Origin: Mesorhizobium plurifarium
GTDB lineage: Bacteria; Pseudomonadota; Alphaproteobacteria; Rhizobiales; Rhizobiaceae
DNA: 64,000 bases
Assembly: GCA_000824785.1 (NCBI GenBank)
Contig: CCNB01000046.1
Span: 188,216-252,215 of the forward strand
Direction of reading: 5' to 3'
Shown here: positions 46,582 to 57,155 of the stretch, piece by piece
How positions within the stretch are numbered: position 1 is the first letter of the stretch
Layout of the letters: each line of letters begins with the position of its first letter
The notes under the pieces: generated by a model
Told to the model about the DNA's origin: nothing
The model's input: only the letters and a program-made list of their open reading frames with translations
Databases searched by the model: none
Translations under genes and position numbers: made by a program

Positions 46582-47292
46582 ATGGAAAACATCGCACTTG
46601 CCGATCCGGCAGCGCATCTGTCGATCTGGGCCCTGTTCATGCAGGCCGGCTGGGTGGTCAAGCTGGTCATGATCGGCCTGCTCTGCGCCTCGATCTGGAC
46701 CTGGGCGATCATCATCGACAAGCTCGTCGCCTATAGCCGGATGAAGTTGGCGCTGAACCGCTTCGAACAGGTCTTCTGGTCCGGGCAATCGCTCGAAGAC
46801 CTCTACCGCACACTGGCCGACCGCAAGACCACCGGCATGGGCGCGATCTTCGTCGCCGCCATGCGCGAATGGAAGAAGAGCTTCGAAAAGGGCGCGAAAT
46901 CGCCGCTGGCGCTGCAGACCCGCATCGACAAGGCCATGGACCTGGCATTGACGCGCGAGATGGAAAGGCTGGAGGGCCGCCTCGGCTTCCTCGCCACCAC
47001 CGGCTCGGCCGCGCCTTTCATCGGCCTGTTCGGCACCGTCATCGGCATCATGACGTCGTTCCAGGCGATCGCCGCCTCGAAGAACACCAGCCTTTCGGTG
47101 GTGGCGCCCGGCATCGCGGAAGCGCTGCTGGCGACCGCGATCGGCCTGCTCGCGGCCATTCCGGCGGTCATCGCCTACAACAAGCTGTCATCGGACGCGA
47201 ACAAGCTCGGCGTGCGCATGGAAGGGTTCTCGGACGAGTTCTCCGCCATACTCTCGCGCCAAATCGATGAAAAAGTAGCGCAGAAGGCCTGA
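46582..47292 (+). CDS. tolQ: TolQ, proton channel subunit of the Tol-Pal complex
   Basis: 236 residues, three membrane spans. RLGFLATTGSAAPFIGLFGTVIGIMTSFQAIA is the TolQ/ExbB core. With TolR it uses the proton motive force to move TolA, keeping the outer membrane drawn in at division. It starts the tolQRAB group; tolR follows after 9 bp. Confidence 0.95.
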   Translation: MENIALADPAAHLSIWALFMQAGWVVKLVMIGLLCASIWTWAIIIDKLVAYSRMKLALNRFEQVFWSGQSLEDLYRTLADRKTTGMGAIFVAAMREWKKSFEKGAKSPLALQTRIDKAMDLALTREMERLEGRLGFLATTGSAAPFIGLFGTVIGIMTSFQAIAASKNTSLSVVAPGIAEALLATAIGLLAAIPAVIAYNKLSSDANKLGVRMEGFSDEFSAILSRQIDEKVAQKA

Positions 47293-47301
47293 GGAACGAT
47301 C

Positions 47302-47763
47302 ATGGGGATGTCTGCTGCTGGCGCAGGTGGCTCGGGGCGAGGCGGGCGCGGTCATAGGCGCCGTGGCCGTCACCATGCCCTGATGTCGGAAATCAACGTC
47401 ACGCCGATGGTCGACGTGATGCTGGTGCTGTTGATCATCTTCATGGTCGCGGCGCCGCTGTTGACCGTCGGGGTGCCGATCGACCTGCCGGACACGCAGG
47501 CCAAGGCGATGAATGTCGACACGCAGCCGATCACCGTGTCGATCGACGCCGCGGGCAAGATTTTCCTGCAGGAAACCGAGATCCCGATCGAGGAGCTGGT
47601 GGCCAAGCTGCAGGCGATTTCCAAGACCGGCTATGACGAGCGCATCTTCATCCGCGGCGACAAGTCGACGGATTACGGCACGGCGATGAAGGTCATGGCC
47701 CGCATTTCGGCGGCCGGCTACAAGAATATCGGCCTGGTCTCGCTGCAGGAACAGGATCAGTAG
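47302..47763 (+). CDS. tolR: TolR/ExbD family protein
   Basis: 153 residues. One membrane span after a Gly/Arg-rich start, with EINVTPMVDVMLVLLIIFMVAAP carrying the proton-linked Asp; the periplasmic domain ends YKNIGLVSLQEQDQ. It works with TolQ. An internal ATG at 47382 would give a shorter form without the Gly-rich leader. Confidence 0.94.
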   Translation: MGMSAAGAGGSGRGGRGHRRRGRHHALMSEINVTPMVDVMLVLLIIFMVAAPLLTVGVPIDLPDTQAKAMNVDTQPITVSIDAAGKIFLQETEIPIEELVAKLQAISKTGYDERIFIRGDKSTDYGTAMKVMARISAAGYKNIGLVSLQEQDQ

Positions 47764-47772
47764 GCGCGCCAA

Positions 47773-48927
47773 ATGCGGACCGGTCTCACCTCTTCGGTGA
47801 TCTTGCATGCGGTGGCGCTGGCCTTCGGGCTGTTCACGCTATCGTCGCCGCCGGCCATGCCTGCCTCCGACGTCGAGTCGGTGGCAGTCGACATCGTGCC
47901 GATGGAAGCCATCGCGCAGACGCTGCAGGGCGACAAGAAGGCGGTCATGCATGACAAGCCGGCGCCTGTTCCGACGAAGCGCCCGGATGTTGTTCCCAAT
48001 GCCCAGAAAGTCGGCGAGAACACCGTCGACACCGACAAGCCGGTGACGGACGAAGCCAAGCCGAAGCCGGTCGACAAGACGGCGGCGCCGCCGCCCGCGC
48101 CGACGCCGACGGAGAAGCCCGCGGTCGAGGACGTGCCGAAGCCGCAGGAGAAGCCGAAGCCGACGCCCGCGACGGAAGTCGCGCCGACGCCGACGCCGAA
48201 GGAAGAGGTCAAGCCCGAGCCGGTCAAGCAGACCGAGCCGAAGCCGACGCCGGCCAAGGAACCGACGCCCGCGCCGCAGCCGGACAAGACCGCTGCTATC
48301 CAGAAGGAAGTGGTCAAGCCGGACGCAGTCGCCGAGGCGATCTCGCAGGATCAGCCGACCGAGGAAGCAAAGCTTCCGGATTCGGCGCCGGCGCCGGAAG
48401 CGCGGCCGAAGCCGCAGCCGGCGCAGGCCGAGAGCGCCAAGGCGCCGGATCGCAAGGACGCCGAAAAGCCGGTGAAGGAAGCCTCTTCCAAGAAGAAATC
48501 GGACGAGAAGCAGTTCAACGCCGACGAGATAACGGCCCTGCTCGACAAGCAGAAGCCGTCCGGCGGCGGCGCCAAGCGCTCGAGCCAGCAGGCCTCGCTC
48601 GGCGGCGAAAAGGATCAGGGCCAGAAGCTCTCCAGGTCGGAGCAAGGGGCGTTGGAGGACCAGCTCGGTGGTTGCTGGACCCTTCCGGTCGGCCTCGAAG
48701 GCTCCGAGAACTTCACCGTGGTCGTCCGTTTCAACCTGAATGCCTCCGGCAAGCTGGAGGGGCGCCCGACCGTCGAGAAGTCCAGCGGCAACCCCCAGTT
48801 CGACGCCAGCGCGGTTCGCGCCGTGCAGAAATGCGATGTCGCCGGGCTGCAGGTTCCCGCCGGAAAGCAAGACATCTGGTCTGACATTCGCGTCAACTTC
48901 GATCCGAGAGCGATGCTTGGCCTCTAA
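47773..48927 (+). CDS. tolA: TolA-like periplasm-spanning protein
   Basis: 384 residues. N-terminal anchor (SSVILHAVALAFGLFTLS), then a long Pro/Lys/Glu-rich linker (about 50-250, repeated PxPxxE units), and a C-terminal TonB/TolA-like domain from about 280 (QLGGCWTLPVGLEGSENFTVVV) that would bind Pal. The linker is Pro-rich and not the long helix of E. coli TolA, as is usual in Alphaproteobacteria. Confidence 0.9.
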   Translation: MRTGLTSSVILHAVALAFGLFTLSSPPAMPASDVESVAVDIVPMEAIAQTLQGDKKAVMHDKPAPVPTKRPDVVPNAQKVGENTVDTDKPVTDEAKPKPVDKTAAPPPAPTPTEKPAVEDVPKPQEKPKPTPATEVAPTPTPKEEVKPEPVKQTEPKPTPAKEPTPAPQPDKTAAIQKEVVKPDAVAEAISQDQPTEEAKLPDSAPAPEARPKPQPAQAESAKAPDRKDAEKPVKEASSKKKSDEKQFNADEITALLDKQKPSGGGAKRSSQQASLGGEKDQGQKLSRSEQGALEDQLGGCWTLPVGLEGSENFTVVVRFNLNASGKLEGRPTVEKSSGNPQFDASAVRAVQKCDVAGLQVPAGKQDIWSDIRVNFDPRAMLGL

Positions 48928-48967
48928 GCCTGTGCGTCCAAAAAATCAGCAAGAGAAGCGAGAAGAC

Positions 48968-50281
48968 ATGAAAGCCATCCTCAAGCCGCTCCTGATGGTC
49001 GCCGCGATGGCGATGGGCATAAGTTCCGTCGCGATCCTGCCCGCCCAGGCAACTCTCGAGCTGAACGTCAACAAAGGCAATGTCGAGCCGATGCCGATCG
49101 CCATCCCTGACTTCCAGGGAGGGCTTGGCCCGCAGATATCGGAGATCGTCGCAGCCGATCTGAAACGCTCGGGACTGTTCGCGCCGATCGACAAGGCCGC
49201 CTTTGTCGAAAAGATCACGAATCCGGATGCCACGCCCCGTTTCGACGACTGGAAGGTCATCAACGCGCAGGCGCTGGTCACCGGCAGCGTGAGCAAGGAG
49301 GCGGATGGCCGCATCCGCGCCCAATACCGCCTGTGGGATATTTTCGGCAGCCAGCAGCTGGCCGGCGAGCAGTTTTTCGCCAACGACGCCAATCAACGCC
49401 GTGTCGCGCACATCATCGCCGATGCGATCTATGAAAAGATCACCGGCGAAAAGGGCTATTTCGATACACGCGTCGTCTTCGTCGACGAATCCGGCGCCAA
49501 GAACGCGCGCAAGAAGCGGCTCGCCATCATGGACCAGGACGGCGCCAATGTGCGCTATCTGTCGGACGGCCGCTCGATCGTGCTGACGCCGCGCTTCTCG
49601 CCGAACCGGCAGGAAATCACCTACATGTCCTATGAAAGCGGGCAGCCGAAGGTCTATCTCCTGCAGATCGAGACCGGACAGCGCGAGCTGGTCGGCAACT
49701 TCCCGGGCATGACGTTCGCGCCGCGCTTTTCGCCCGACGGGCAGAAGGTGATCATGAGCCTGCTGCGCGACGACGGCAACTCCAACATCTTCGCCATGGA
49801 TTTGAGGAGCCGCTCGACGACGCGGCTGACCGACTCGACCGCCATCGACACCTCGCCCTCCTATTCGCCGGACGGCTCGCAGATCGTCTTCACCTCCGAC
49901 CGTGGCGGCGGCAGCGGCCGCTCGCAGATCTACGTCATGGGCGCGGACGGCTCCAACCCGCACCGCATCTCCTTCGGCGACGGCGTCTATTCGACACCGG
50001 TCTGGTCGCCGCGCGGCGACCTGATCGCCTTCACCAAGCAGAGCGGCGGCGAATTCCAGATCGGCGTCATGAAGACCGACGGCTCGGGCGAGCGCATCCT
50101 GTCCTCAGGTTTCCAGCAGGAGGGCCCGACCTGGGCGCCCAACGGCCGCGTCTTGATGTTCTTCCGCGACTCCGCCGGCGGCCCGAAGCTGGTTTCGGTC
50201 GATCTGACCGGCCGCAACGAGCAGCAGATTCCGACGGCGAACTATGCTTCGGACCCGGCTTGGTCGCCGTTGCTGGAGTGA
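48968..50281 (+). CDS. tolB: TolB, periplasmic beta-propeller of the Tol-Pal system
   Basis: 437 residues. Signal peptide (MKAILKPLLMVAAMAMGISS, then VAILPAQA), an N-terminal alpha/beta domain, and a six-bladed propeller with repeated FSPDG/SPDGSQIVFTSDR motifs. It cycles between Pal and TolA. ATG 48968 has GAGAAG upstream; a longer frame from 48740 overlaps tolA and is rejected. Normally pal follows directly; here an extra gene sits between. Confidence 0.95.
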   Translation: MKAILKPLLMVAAMAMGISSVAILPAQATLELNVNKGNVEPMPIAIPDFQGGLGPQISEIVAADLKRSGLFAPIDKAAFVEKITNPDATPRFDDWKVINAQALVTGSVSKEADGRIRAQYRLWDIFGSQQLAGEQFFANDANQRRVAHIIADAIYEKITGEKGYFDTRVVFVDESGAKNARKKRLAIMDQDGANVRYLSDGRSIVLTPRFSPNRQEITYMSYESGQPKVYLLQIETGQRELVGNFPGMTFAPRFSPDGQKVIMSLLRDDGNSNIFAMDLRSRSTTRLTDSTAIDTSPSYSPDGSQIVFTSDRGGGSGRSQIYVMGADGSNPHRISFGDGVYSTPVWSPRGDLIAFTKQSGGEFQIGVMKTDGSGERILSSGFQQEGPTWAPNGRVLMFFRDSAGGPKLVSVDLTGRNEQQIPTANYASDPAWSPLLE

Positions 50282-50299
50282 GGGGCGGGGCAGGAGAGG

Positions 50300-50333
50300 A
50301 ATTGAAGAACTGATGAATTGAAGAATTGAAGAA
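50300..50333 (+). repeat. left inverted repeat flanking the four-helix-bundle gene
   Basis: 34 bases built of GAATTGAA-like units. They match the reverse complement of 50716-50749 at 30 of 34 positions. The right end touches the ATG of the gene at 50333. Confidence 0.75.
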
Positions 50334-50710
50334 TGGAGAAAGAGGGCAATTACATCAAGCGCGCGAAGGATTTGGGAGTCTATAGGCGTGCTTATGCAGT
50401 TTCTCTTGACGTTCACAGAGCGACGCTCGTTTTTCCGAAAATCGAGCAATACGCGCTGGCGGACCAAATGCGTCGATCCAGCAAGGCGATTTGCGCCAAT
50501 CTCGCTGAGGGCTTTGCCAAGCAGACGCATTCCAGGCCAGAATTCGCACGGTTCATTTCGATGGCTCTGGGATCATGCAGCGAAATGGAAACGTGGATTT
50601 CTTACGCGTTCGATCTTGGTTACATCGCACAAACGCAGCGCGACGAATGGCTGCAAGCCTACGTTCATATCTATGGAATGCTGGTGAATCTGCGGGAGAG
50701 GTTGAAGTGA
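50333..50710 (+). CDS. four-helix-bundle protein (S23/intervening-sequence family)
   Basis: 125 residues. The segment ALADQMRRSSKAICANLAEGFAKQTHSRPEFARFISMALGSC is the signature of the 23S rRNA intervening-sequence protein family (also related to Avd of diversity-generating retroelements). The biochemical role is not known; positively charged bundles of this type bind nucleic acid. It lies between tolB and pal and is flanked on both sides by nearly identical 34-bp inverted repeats, unlike the surrounding genes in base composition. This suggests acquisition as a unit. Confidence 0.88.
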   Translation: MEKEGNYIKRAKDLGVYRRAYAVSLDVHRATLVFPKIEQYALADQMRRSSKAICANLAEGFAKQTHSRPEFARFISMALGSCSEMETWISYAFDLGYIAQTQRDEWLQAYVHIYGMLVNLRERLK

Positions 50711-50715
50711 CCCTT

Positions 50716-50749
50716 TTCCTCAATTCTTCAATTCCTCAATTCTTCAGTT
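50716..50749 (-). repeat. right inverted repeat flanking the four-helix-bundle gene
   Basis: Reverse complement of 50300-50333 with four mismatches. It begins 5 bases after the stop codon at 50710. Together the two repeats enclose 382 bp. Confidence 0.75.
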
Positions 50750-50953
50750 CCCCTTTTCCACGGCTTGGTCGCGTTTTGGCCGTATTTCCGCCTACGGTCC
50801 GCGGGCATTGTCGATCTTGGTAAATGCGTGGATGCGTAACGGCCGAGGACGGCGGCCGAAACCAAAAATTAACCGTGTTTCTTGAATGCCGGTTAACCCA
50901 AACGTGGTTACTGGGTGATCAACGAAATCACTCATATGCGAAGGAGAGGCGGC

Positions 50954-51460
50954 ATGGGCCGTATCGCAGCACTTACCAGAAACCCGGCGATGATTGCGCT
51001 GGTGGCGGCTCTCGCCATCACCGGTTGCGCCTCGAAGAAGACCCCGAACAGCGCGGCGGATCTCGGCCTCAACGGCGCCGGCGCCGCGACGCCGGGTTCG
51101 GCCCAGGATTTCACCGTCAATATCGGCGACCGCATCTTCTTCGACACCGATTCCTCGTCGATCCGCGCCGATGCGCAGACCACGCTGTCGCGTCAGGCGC
51201 AGTGGCTCAATCAGTATCGCCAGTACGCGATCGTCATCGAAGGCCATGCCGACGAGCGCGGCACGCGTGAGTACAATCTGGCGCTGGGCGCCCGCCGCGC
51301 CGCCGCCACGCGCGACTTCCTGGTCTCCAAGGGCGTCTCCGCCAGCCGCCTGAAGACGATCTCTTACGGCAAGGAACGTCCGGTCGCGGTCTGCGACGAT
51401 ATCTCCTGCTGGTCGCAGAACCGCCGCGCCGTCACCACGCTTTCCGGCGCCGGCTCCTAA
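50954..51460 (+). CDS. pal: Pal, peptidoglycan-associated lipoprotein
   Basis: 168 residues. Lipobox AITGC with the lipidated C25, then an OmpA-type domain with VIEGHADERGTREYNLALGARRAAA and the peptidoglycan-binding Asp/Arg pair. ATG 50954 has AAGGAGAGG upstream. Pal anchors the outer membrane to peptidoglycan and interacts with TolB and TolA. Confidence 0.96.
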   Translation: MGRIAALTRNPAMIALVAALAITGCASKKTPNSAADLGLNGAGAATPGSAQDFTVNIGDRIFFDTDSSSIRADAQTTLSRQAQWLNQYRQYAIVIEGHADERGTREYNLALGARRAAATRDFLVSKGVSASRLKTISYGKERPVAVCDDISCWSQNRRAVTTLSGAGS

Positions 51461-51526
51461 GGCCAGTCCCGCGGCCGCCGCTTGGCGTGACGCCGCAGGC
51501 GACAAAAATACAACATCGCAAAAATC

Positions 51527-51556
51527 AAAGGCGGCCGCAGGGCCGCCTTTTTCATT
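51527..51556 (+). terminator. intrinsic terminator after pal
   Basis: A 10-bp perfect stem (51527-51536 with 51541-51550), loop GCAG, followed by TT and C. It suggests that ybgF has its own promoter. The A-rich left flank could also allow action in the reverse direction. Confidence 0.85.
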
Positions 51557-51678
51557 TGCGACACCTCGAAACAAAATTTGGCCGAAGTCTCGCGTCCTGC
51601 TATGAGCGCGAGGGCGCTTGCTCCCCCTGTTTTGATTTGGAAAGGCGCATCAGGCCAACACCCACCGCGAGAGACAGA

Positions 51679-52845
51679 ATGCATTTCAGAACGGTCCTGA
51701 GCGGCACGCTTGCGCTGCTGCTCGTATCAAGCCTCCCAAGCCTTGCCGCGTCGGCCAACGGCGCCGGGCAGGCCTCCGACAGTGGCTTCACCTTCCATCT
51801 GCCGACACTCGGCATCTTCGGCGACAAGAAGAAGCCGGAACCGGCGCAGATCGCGCAGGACAACAGCGGTGGCATGACCGGTCTGGAAGACCAGCTGCGC
51901 CAGTTGAACGGCAAGATCGAGGAGATGAATTTCCAGATCCTGCAAATGCAGGAACAGATCCGAAAGCAGCAGGAAGACAACGAGTTCCGCTTCCAGCAGC
52001 TCGAGGGCGGTGCGCAAGGCGGCGCCAAGCCGGCCGGGCAGAAGAAGTCGGAGGCCGCGCCCCAGGACGGGAATGGCAACGGCGGCAGCACCAATCTCGG
52101 CGATGCCGGTACCGGGGATTCCGGCACCGGCGACGCCGGAACCGACAACAGCGTCGCCCAGGCCCCGGCGACGCAGGCGCCGGCCGACACCGGTGGGCAA
52201 GATGGCGGCGGCAAGACCGTCGGCGACGTGATCGTGGAATCGCAGACCGGCGATCCCGGCAAGCTGATCACCGGCGCGCCGCCGAAGAATTTCGGCACCA
52301 TCACCGTCGACAAGAACGGCAACGTGGTCAATGCCGAGACCGGTTCGCAAGCCAGCGCGCCGACGCAAGCTCCCGCGGCCACGGCAAACGCTCCTTCCGC
52401 CGAAACGCCGGCCAGGAAGAACAAGGCCGGCGGCACCGAAGTCGCGGCCCTGCCGTCGACCGACAATCCCGACGAGCTCTATCGCAATTCCTACCAGTTC
52501 ATCCTGTCGGGCGACTACCCGACCGCCGAGCAGGGTTTTCGCGACCATATTTCGCGCTTCCCTAAGGACGCCAAGGCGGCGGACGCGCATTACTGGCTGG
52601 GCGAGTCGCTGCTCGGTCAGCAGAAATACCGTGACGCGGCGGAGGTCTTCCTCGCCGCCAGCAAGGACTATCCGAAGGCCAAGAAGGCGCCCGACATGCT
52701 GCTCAAGCTCGGCGTTTCGCTGGTGGGCCTGAAGCAGAACGACGTGGCCTGCGCCACCTTCAACGAGATCGGCAAGCGCTATCCCGACGTTTCCGGCACG
52801 CTCAAGGAACGCATCAAGCAGGAAAAGGCGCTGGCGGCGTGCTGA
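51679..52845 (+). CDS. ybgF: YbgF/CpoB, tol-pal system coordinator
   Basis: 388 residues. Signal peptide (MHFRTVLSGTLALLLVSS, then LPSLAASA), a coiled-coil region with QLRQLNGKIEEMNFQILQMQ, a Gly/Thr/Pro-rich linker, and C-terminal TPR repeats (DELYRNSYQFILSGDYPTAE onwards). CpoB links Tol-Pal with cell-wall synthesis at division. ATG 51679 is used; it overlaps the tilS start by 7 bp at its end. Confidence 0.92.
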   Translation: MHFRTVLSGTLALLLVSSLPSLAASANGAGQASDSGFTFHLPTLGIFGDKKKPEPAQIAQDNSGGMTGLEDQLRQLNGKIEEMNFQILQMQEQIRKQQEDNEFRFQQLEGGAQGGAKPAGQKKSEAAPQDGNGNGGSTNLGDAGTGDSGTGDAGTDNSVAQAPATQAPADTGGQDGGGKTVGDVIVESQTGDPGKLITGAPPKNFGTITVDKNGNVVNAETGSQASAPTQAPAATANAPSAETPARKNKAGGTEVAALPSTDNPDELYRNSYQFILSGDYPTAEQGFRDHISRFPKDAKAADAHYWLGESLLGQQKYRDAAEVFLAASKDYPKAKKAPDMLLKLGVSLVGLKQNDVACATFNEIGKRYPDVSGTLKERIKQEKALAAC

Positions 52846-54221
52846 CGCCCGATACCAAAGACCGCCTTTTCTCAGACCTGGACTTTTCGAGCGGCGCCGT
52901 TGCAGCCGTATCCGGCGGCAGCGACTCGACCGCCCTTCTTCTCCTCCTCAAAGATCACCTCGACCGGACCGCATCGGGCGCCAGGCTGCTCGCGGTGACG
53001 ATCGATCACGGCTTGAGGCCGGACTCGGCTACCGAGGCGCGGCAGGTTGCCAGGTTCTGCGCCGAGCGCGGCATCATGCATCGCATTCTGGCCTGGCGCG
53101 GCGACAAGCCTGCGAGGGGTCTGCCTGCGGCGGCCCGCGAGGCGCGCTACGGGCTGCTGGCGCAAGCAGCAGGTGCCGAAGGCATCAAGCTGATCCTGAC
53201 CGGCCACACCGCCGACGACCAGGCGGAGACGGTGCTGATGCGCCAGGCGCGCGACGATGACGGCCGCGGCCTCGCCGGCATGGCGCCCGCCACGCTGCAC
53301 GACTGGCGGACATGGATCGTCCGGCCGCTGCTCGGCACAAGGCGCGCGGCGCTGCGCGACATGCTGCGGGCCCGCAATGTCGGCTGGATCGAGGACCCGA
53401 CCAACATCGATATCCGCTTCGAGCGACCGCGCGTGCGGGCGAAGCTCGTGCAGGGCGAAGGCGAACGGCGCATCGCGGAAGCGCTGGCGCGGTCGCGCCA
53501 GGCGGCTTTCGCGCGCCAGGATATCGGTCGCCGCGCCGCCATGCTTGTCGGCGCGCTTGCCGACAGACCAGGTCCAGGCCTCATCCGCCTCGATCGCGAT
53601 TTCGCCGGGCAGGAGGATGGCGAAGCGGCCATCTATGCGTTGCGCATCCTTTTGGCCACCGTCGGCGGCGTGTCGTTCCTCGCCGATGAGGCGCGCTGCG
53701 CCGCGTTGCTTTCGCGCCTGCGGTTGAGGTCGCTTTGCGCCACATTGTCGCGGACGGTGGTCGATGCGCGGCGAACCGGCATTTTCCTCCGCCGCGAGAA
53801 CCGCAACCTGCCCGCTGCCCTGCCGCCGTCGGACAACCAGCTTTGGGACAACCGGCGACGCGTCACTTTGAAAGAACGCATCACTTTGAAAGACAGGCCG
53901 GGCGACTTGGTGATCGCGCCACTGGGGTTCGCCGCCGCCAGGCAAGCGTCCTTGAGCGAGGATGTTCCGCAAAGCCTCTCACGCGCGGCGCGGGCCGCGG
54001 AGCCGGCGCTGTGGCGCGGTGGCGTGTGCCTTGATGCTGCTGGTGGCGATGCCGGCTCGCCGGCGATCTCGATGGTTCCGGCGGTGGCCCCTTTCGCCCG
54101 CTTCCTGCCGGCCTTCGATCTTAAGCCCGCCGCCGCCATCGCGGCGCTTGTCGGCGCGCCGCCTTTGCCGGCGCCGCCATTCCTCGGCCATGATGGTGGC
54201 CGAGGGTGGGCGAAAGCTTAA
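52839..54221 (+). CDS. tilS: tRNA(Ile)-lysidine synthase TilS
   Basis: 460 residues. The PP-loop SGGSDS is at residues 25-30; LLAVTIDHGLRPDS and LTGHTADDQAETVLMR follow. TilS makes lysidine at position 34 of the AUA-reading tRNA-Ile. The start is GTG 52839 inside the ybgF stop region. A short internal duplication (TLKERITLKDR) lies near residue 347. C-terminal domain is poorly conserved, as usual. Confidence 0.93.
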   Translation: MLTPDTKDRLFSDLDFSSGAVAAVSGGSDSTALLLLLKDHLDRTASGARLLAVTIDHGLRPDSATEARQVARFCAERGIMHRILAWRGDKPARGLPAAAREARYGLLAQAAGAEGIKLILTGHTADDQAETVLMRQARDDDGRGLAGMAPATLHDWRTWIVRPLLGTRRAALRDMLRARNVGWIEDPTNIDIRFERPRVRAKLVQGEGERRIAEALARSRQAAFARQDIGRRAAMLVGALADRPGPGLIRLDRDFAGQEDGEAAIYALRILLATVGGVSFLADEARCAALLSRLRLRSLCATLSRTVVDARRTGIFLRRENRNLPAALPPSDNQLWDNRRRVTLKERITLKDRPGDLVIAPLGFAAARQASLSEDVPQSLSRAARAAEPALWRGGVCLDAAGGDAGSPAISMVPAVAPFARFLPAFDLKPAAAIAALVGAPPLPAPPFLGHDGGRGWAKA

Positions 54222-54325
54222 CCGATACATGCTGTTCTGCTTGGCAAGGGGAGGCGCTCTCCCTATGTTAGGCCCAAGCTTCTCCATCATCGCGGGTCCG
54301 TATGCGGGCCCCAACGGGACAATAG

Positions 54326-56260
<1,935 letters not shown>

Positions 56261-56278
56261 GAATTGGCTAGAGACAAG

Positions 56279-56309
56279 GAAACGCCGCGGGTGACCGCGG
56301 CGTTTTTCG
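56279..56309 (+). terminator. intrinsic terminator after ftsH
   Basis: An 11-bp stem (56280-56290 with 56295-56305), loop GTGA, followed by TTT and CG. It separates ftsH from the convergent Cys-repeat gene. Confidence 0.9.
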
Positions 56310-56347
56310 TTTGGGAGGTTGGTGATTGGCGAAAGCCGGTGTGACGG

Positions 56348-56376
56348 CCAATCTCCCCCCTCGTGGGGGAGATTGG
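56348..56376. repeat. short palindromic repeat CCAATCTCCCCC type
   Basis: A 12-bp perfect stem (56348-56359 with 56365-56376), loop CTCGT, embedded in GTGACGG..GCAGCGTCGGCGG context that I recognise as a dispersed rhizobial element. Confidence 0.7.
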
Positions 56377-56412
56377 CAGCGTCGGCGGCCGCGCTCCCCC
56401 TCTCGAGCTACA

Positions 56413-56452
56413 ACAAAAAGCCGGCGCACCTTGCGATGCGCGGGCTTTTTCC
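56413..56452 (-). terminator. terminator of the short Cys-repeat gene (minus strand)
   Basis: An imperfect hairpin with a five-A run on the left (TTTTT on the minus strand), stem AAAAAGCC..GGGCTTTTT and inner GCGCA/TGCGC pairs. A close copy occurs after the paralog, around 57098-57138, showing that the gene and its terminator were duplicated together. Confidence 0.7.
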
Positions 56453-56469
56453 GGAAGAGGCTAAGGCGT

Positions 56470-56922
56470 TCAGCTCTTCAGCTTGGCATTGCAGAGGCTG
56501 TAATAACCGCCGCCCTTCTGGATCCAGCGAAGGCCGTTCAACGTCCCCGCCTCCTTGTTGTCGTGGTAACCCTGCAGGCAGGTCTTCATCCGTGCCTTTG
56601 CGGGCTTTTCGGTCTTGAACTCGGCGGCGAGGGTGGTCGGGAATGTCACGCCCGCCGGCGCTACAGTGGGGGCGACCGCCGCGCTGGTTTCTTTTTTCGG
56701 CTGCTCAGCGGTTGCAGCCAAATCCGCGCTGACACTCTCCGCGGCGGACATCGCACATTTCTCCTTGCGGAAAGCGGCCCAGTCCATGCCGTTTAGAGTG
56801 CCGCCTTCCTTGGCCGCTCGATAGGTCTCGCCGCATTCCTTCATCGTCAGTGCGCTTGCAGGCGCGGCGGTCCAAGCGACCAATGCCGTCACAGCCAATG
56901 CTGTCAATTTCAAACTGAACAT
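56470..56922 (-). CDS. exported Cys-repeat protein, single-repeat paralog
   Basis: 150 residues. A signal peptide (MFSLKLTALAVTALVAWTAA, then PASA) precedes one C-x25-C unit (ECGETYRAAKEGGTLNGMDW, then AAFRKEKC), a Thr/Ala linker, and a C-terminal degenerate unit ending GGGYYSLCNAKLKS. It is the shorter paralog of the protein encoded at 57156-57995. Each unit has the pattern C..Y.AAK..GTLNG..W..FRK..C. Similar proteins in Brucella and rhizobia are labelled hypothetical or antifreeze-like because of Ala content; no role is established. Confidence 0.82.
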   Translation of the reverse strand: MFSLKLTALAVTALVAWTAAPASALTMKECGETYRAAKEGGTLNGMDWAAFRKEKCAMSAAESVSADLAATAEQPKKETSAAVAPTVAPAGVTFPTTLAAEFKTEKPAKARMKTCLQGYHDNKEAGTLNGLRWIQKGGGYYSLCNAKLKS

Positions 56923-57097
56923 AAGACCCTCCTGAGTGACAGTAATCTCGACGCCCTTTGTATACCGTTTGTTCCTGTTATGTTCAATCGGAATTTTGCA
57001 ACTACCGATAGGCCTGGCGGTTGCAGTGTGGGCGAATCGATCGTGCCCGCAGCTATGTCGACATGCAGATGCGAGGAAGGCCGCAGGCTCCTAGCCT

Positions 57098-57138
57098 GCA
57101 AAAAAGCCCGCGCATCTTGCGATGCGCAGGCCTTTTCT
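57098..57138 (-). terminator. terminator of the long Cys-repeat gene (minus strand)
   Basis: A hairpin with a six-A run on the left (T run on the minus strand), GCCCGCGCATCTT and GATGCGCAGGCC arms, then TTTTC. Its core matches the one following the paralog at 56413-56452. Confidence 0.72.
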
Positions 57139-57155
57139 CTTCGATAATTCGGCGA

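Noticed and set aside
53865..53905. Internal duplication in tilS (TLKERITLKDR)
   Set aside because: In frame, short and in a variable region; no sign that it breaks the gene.
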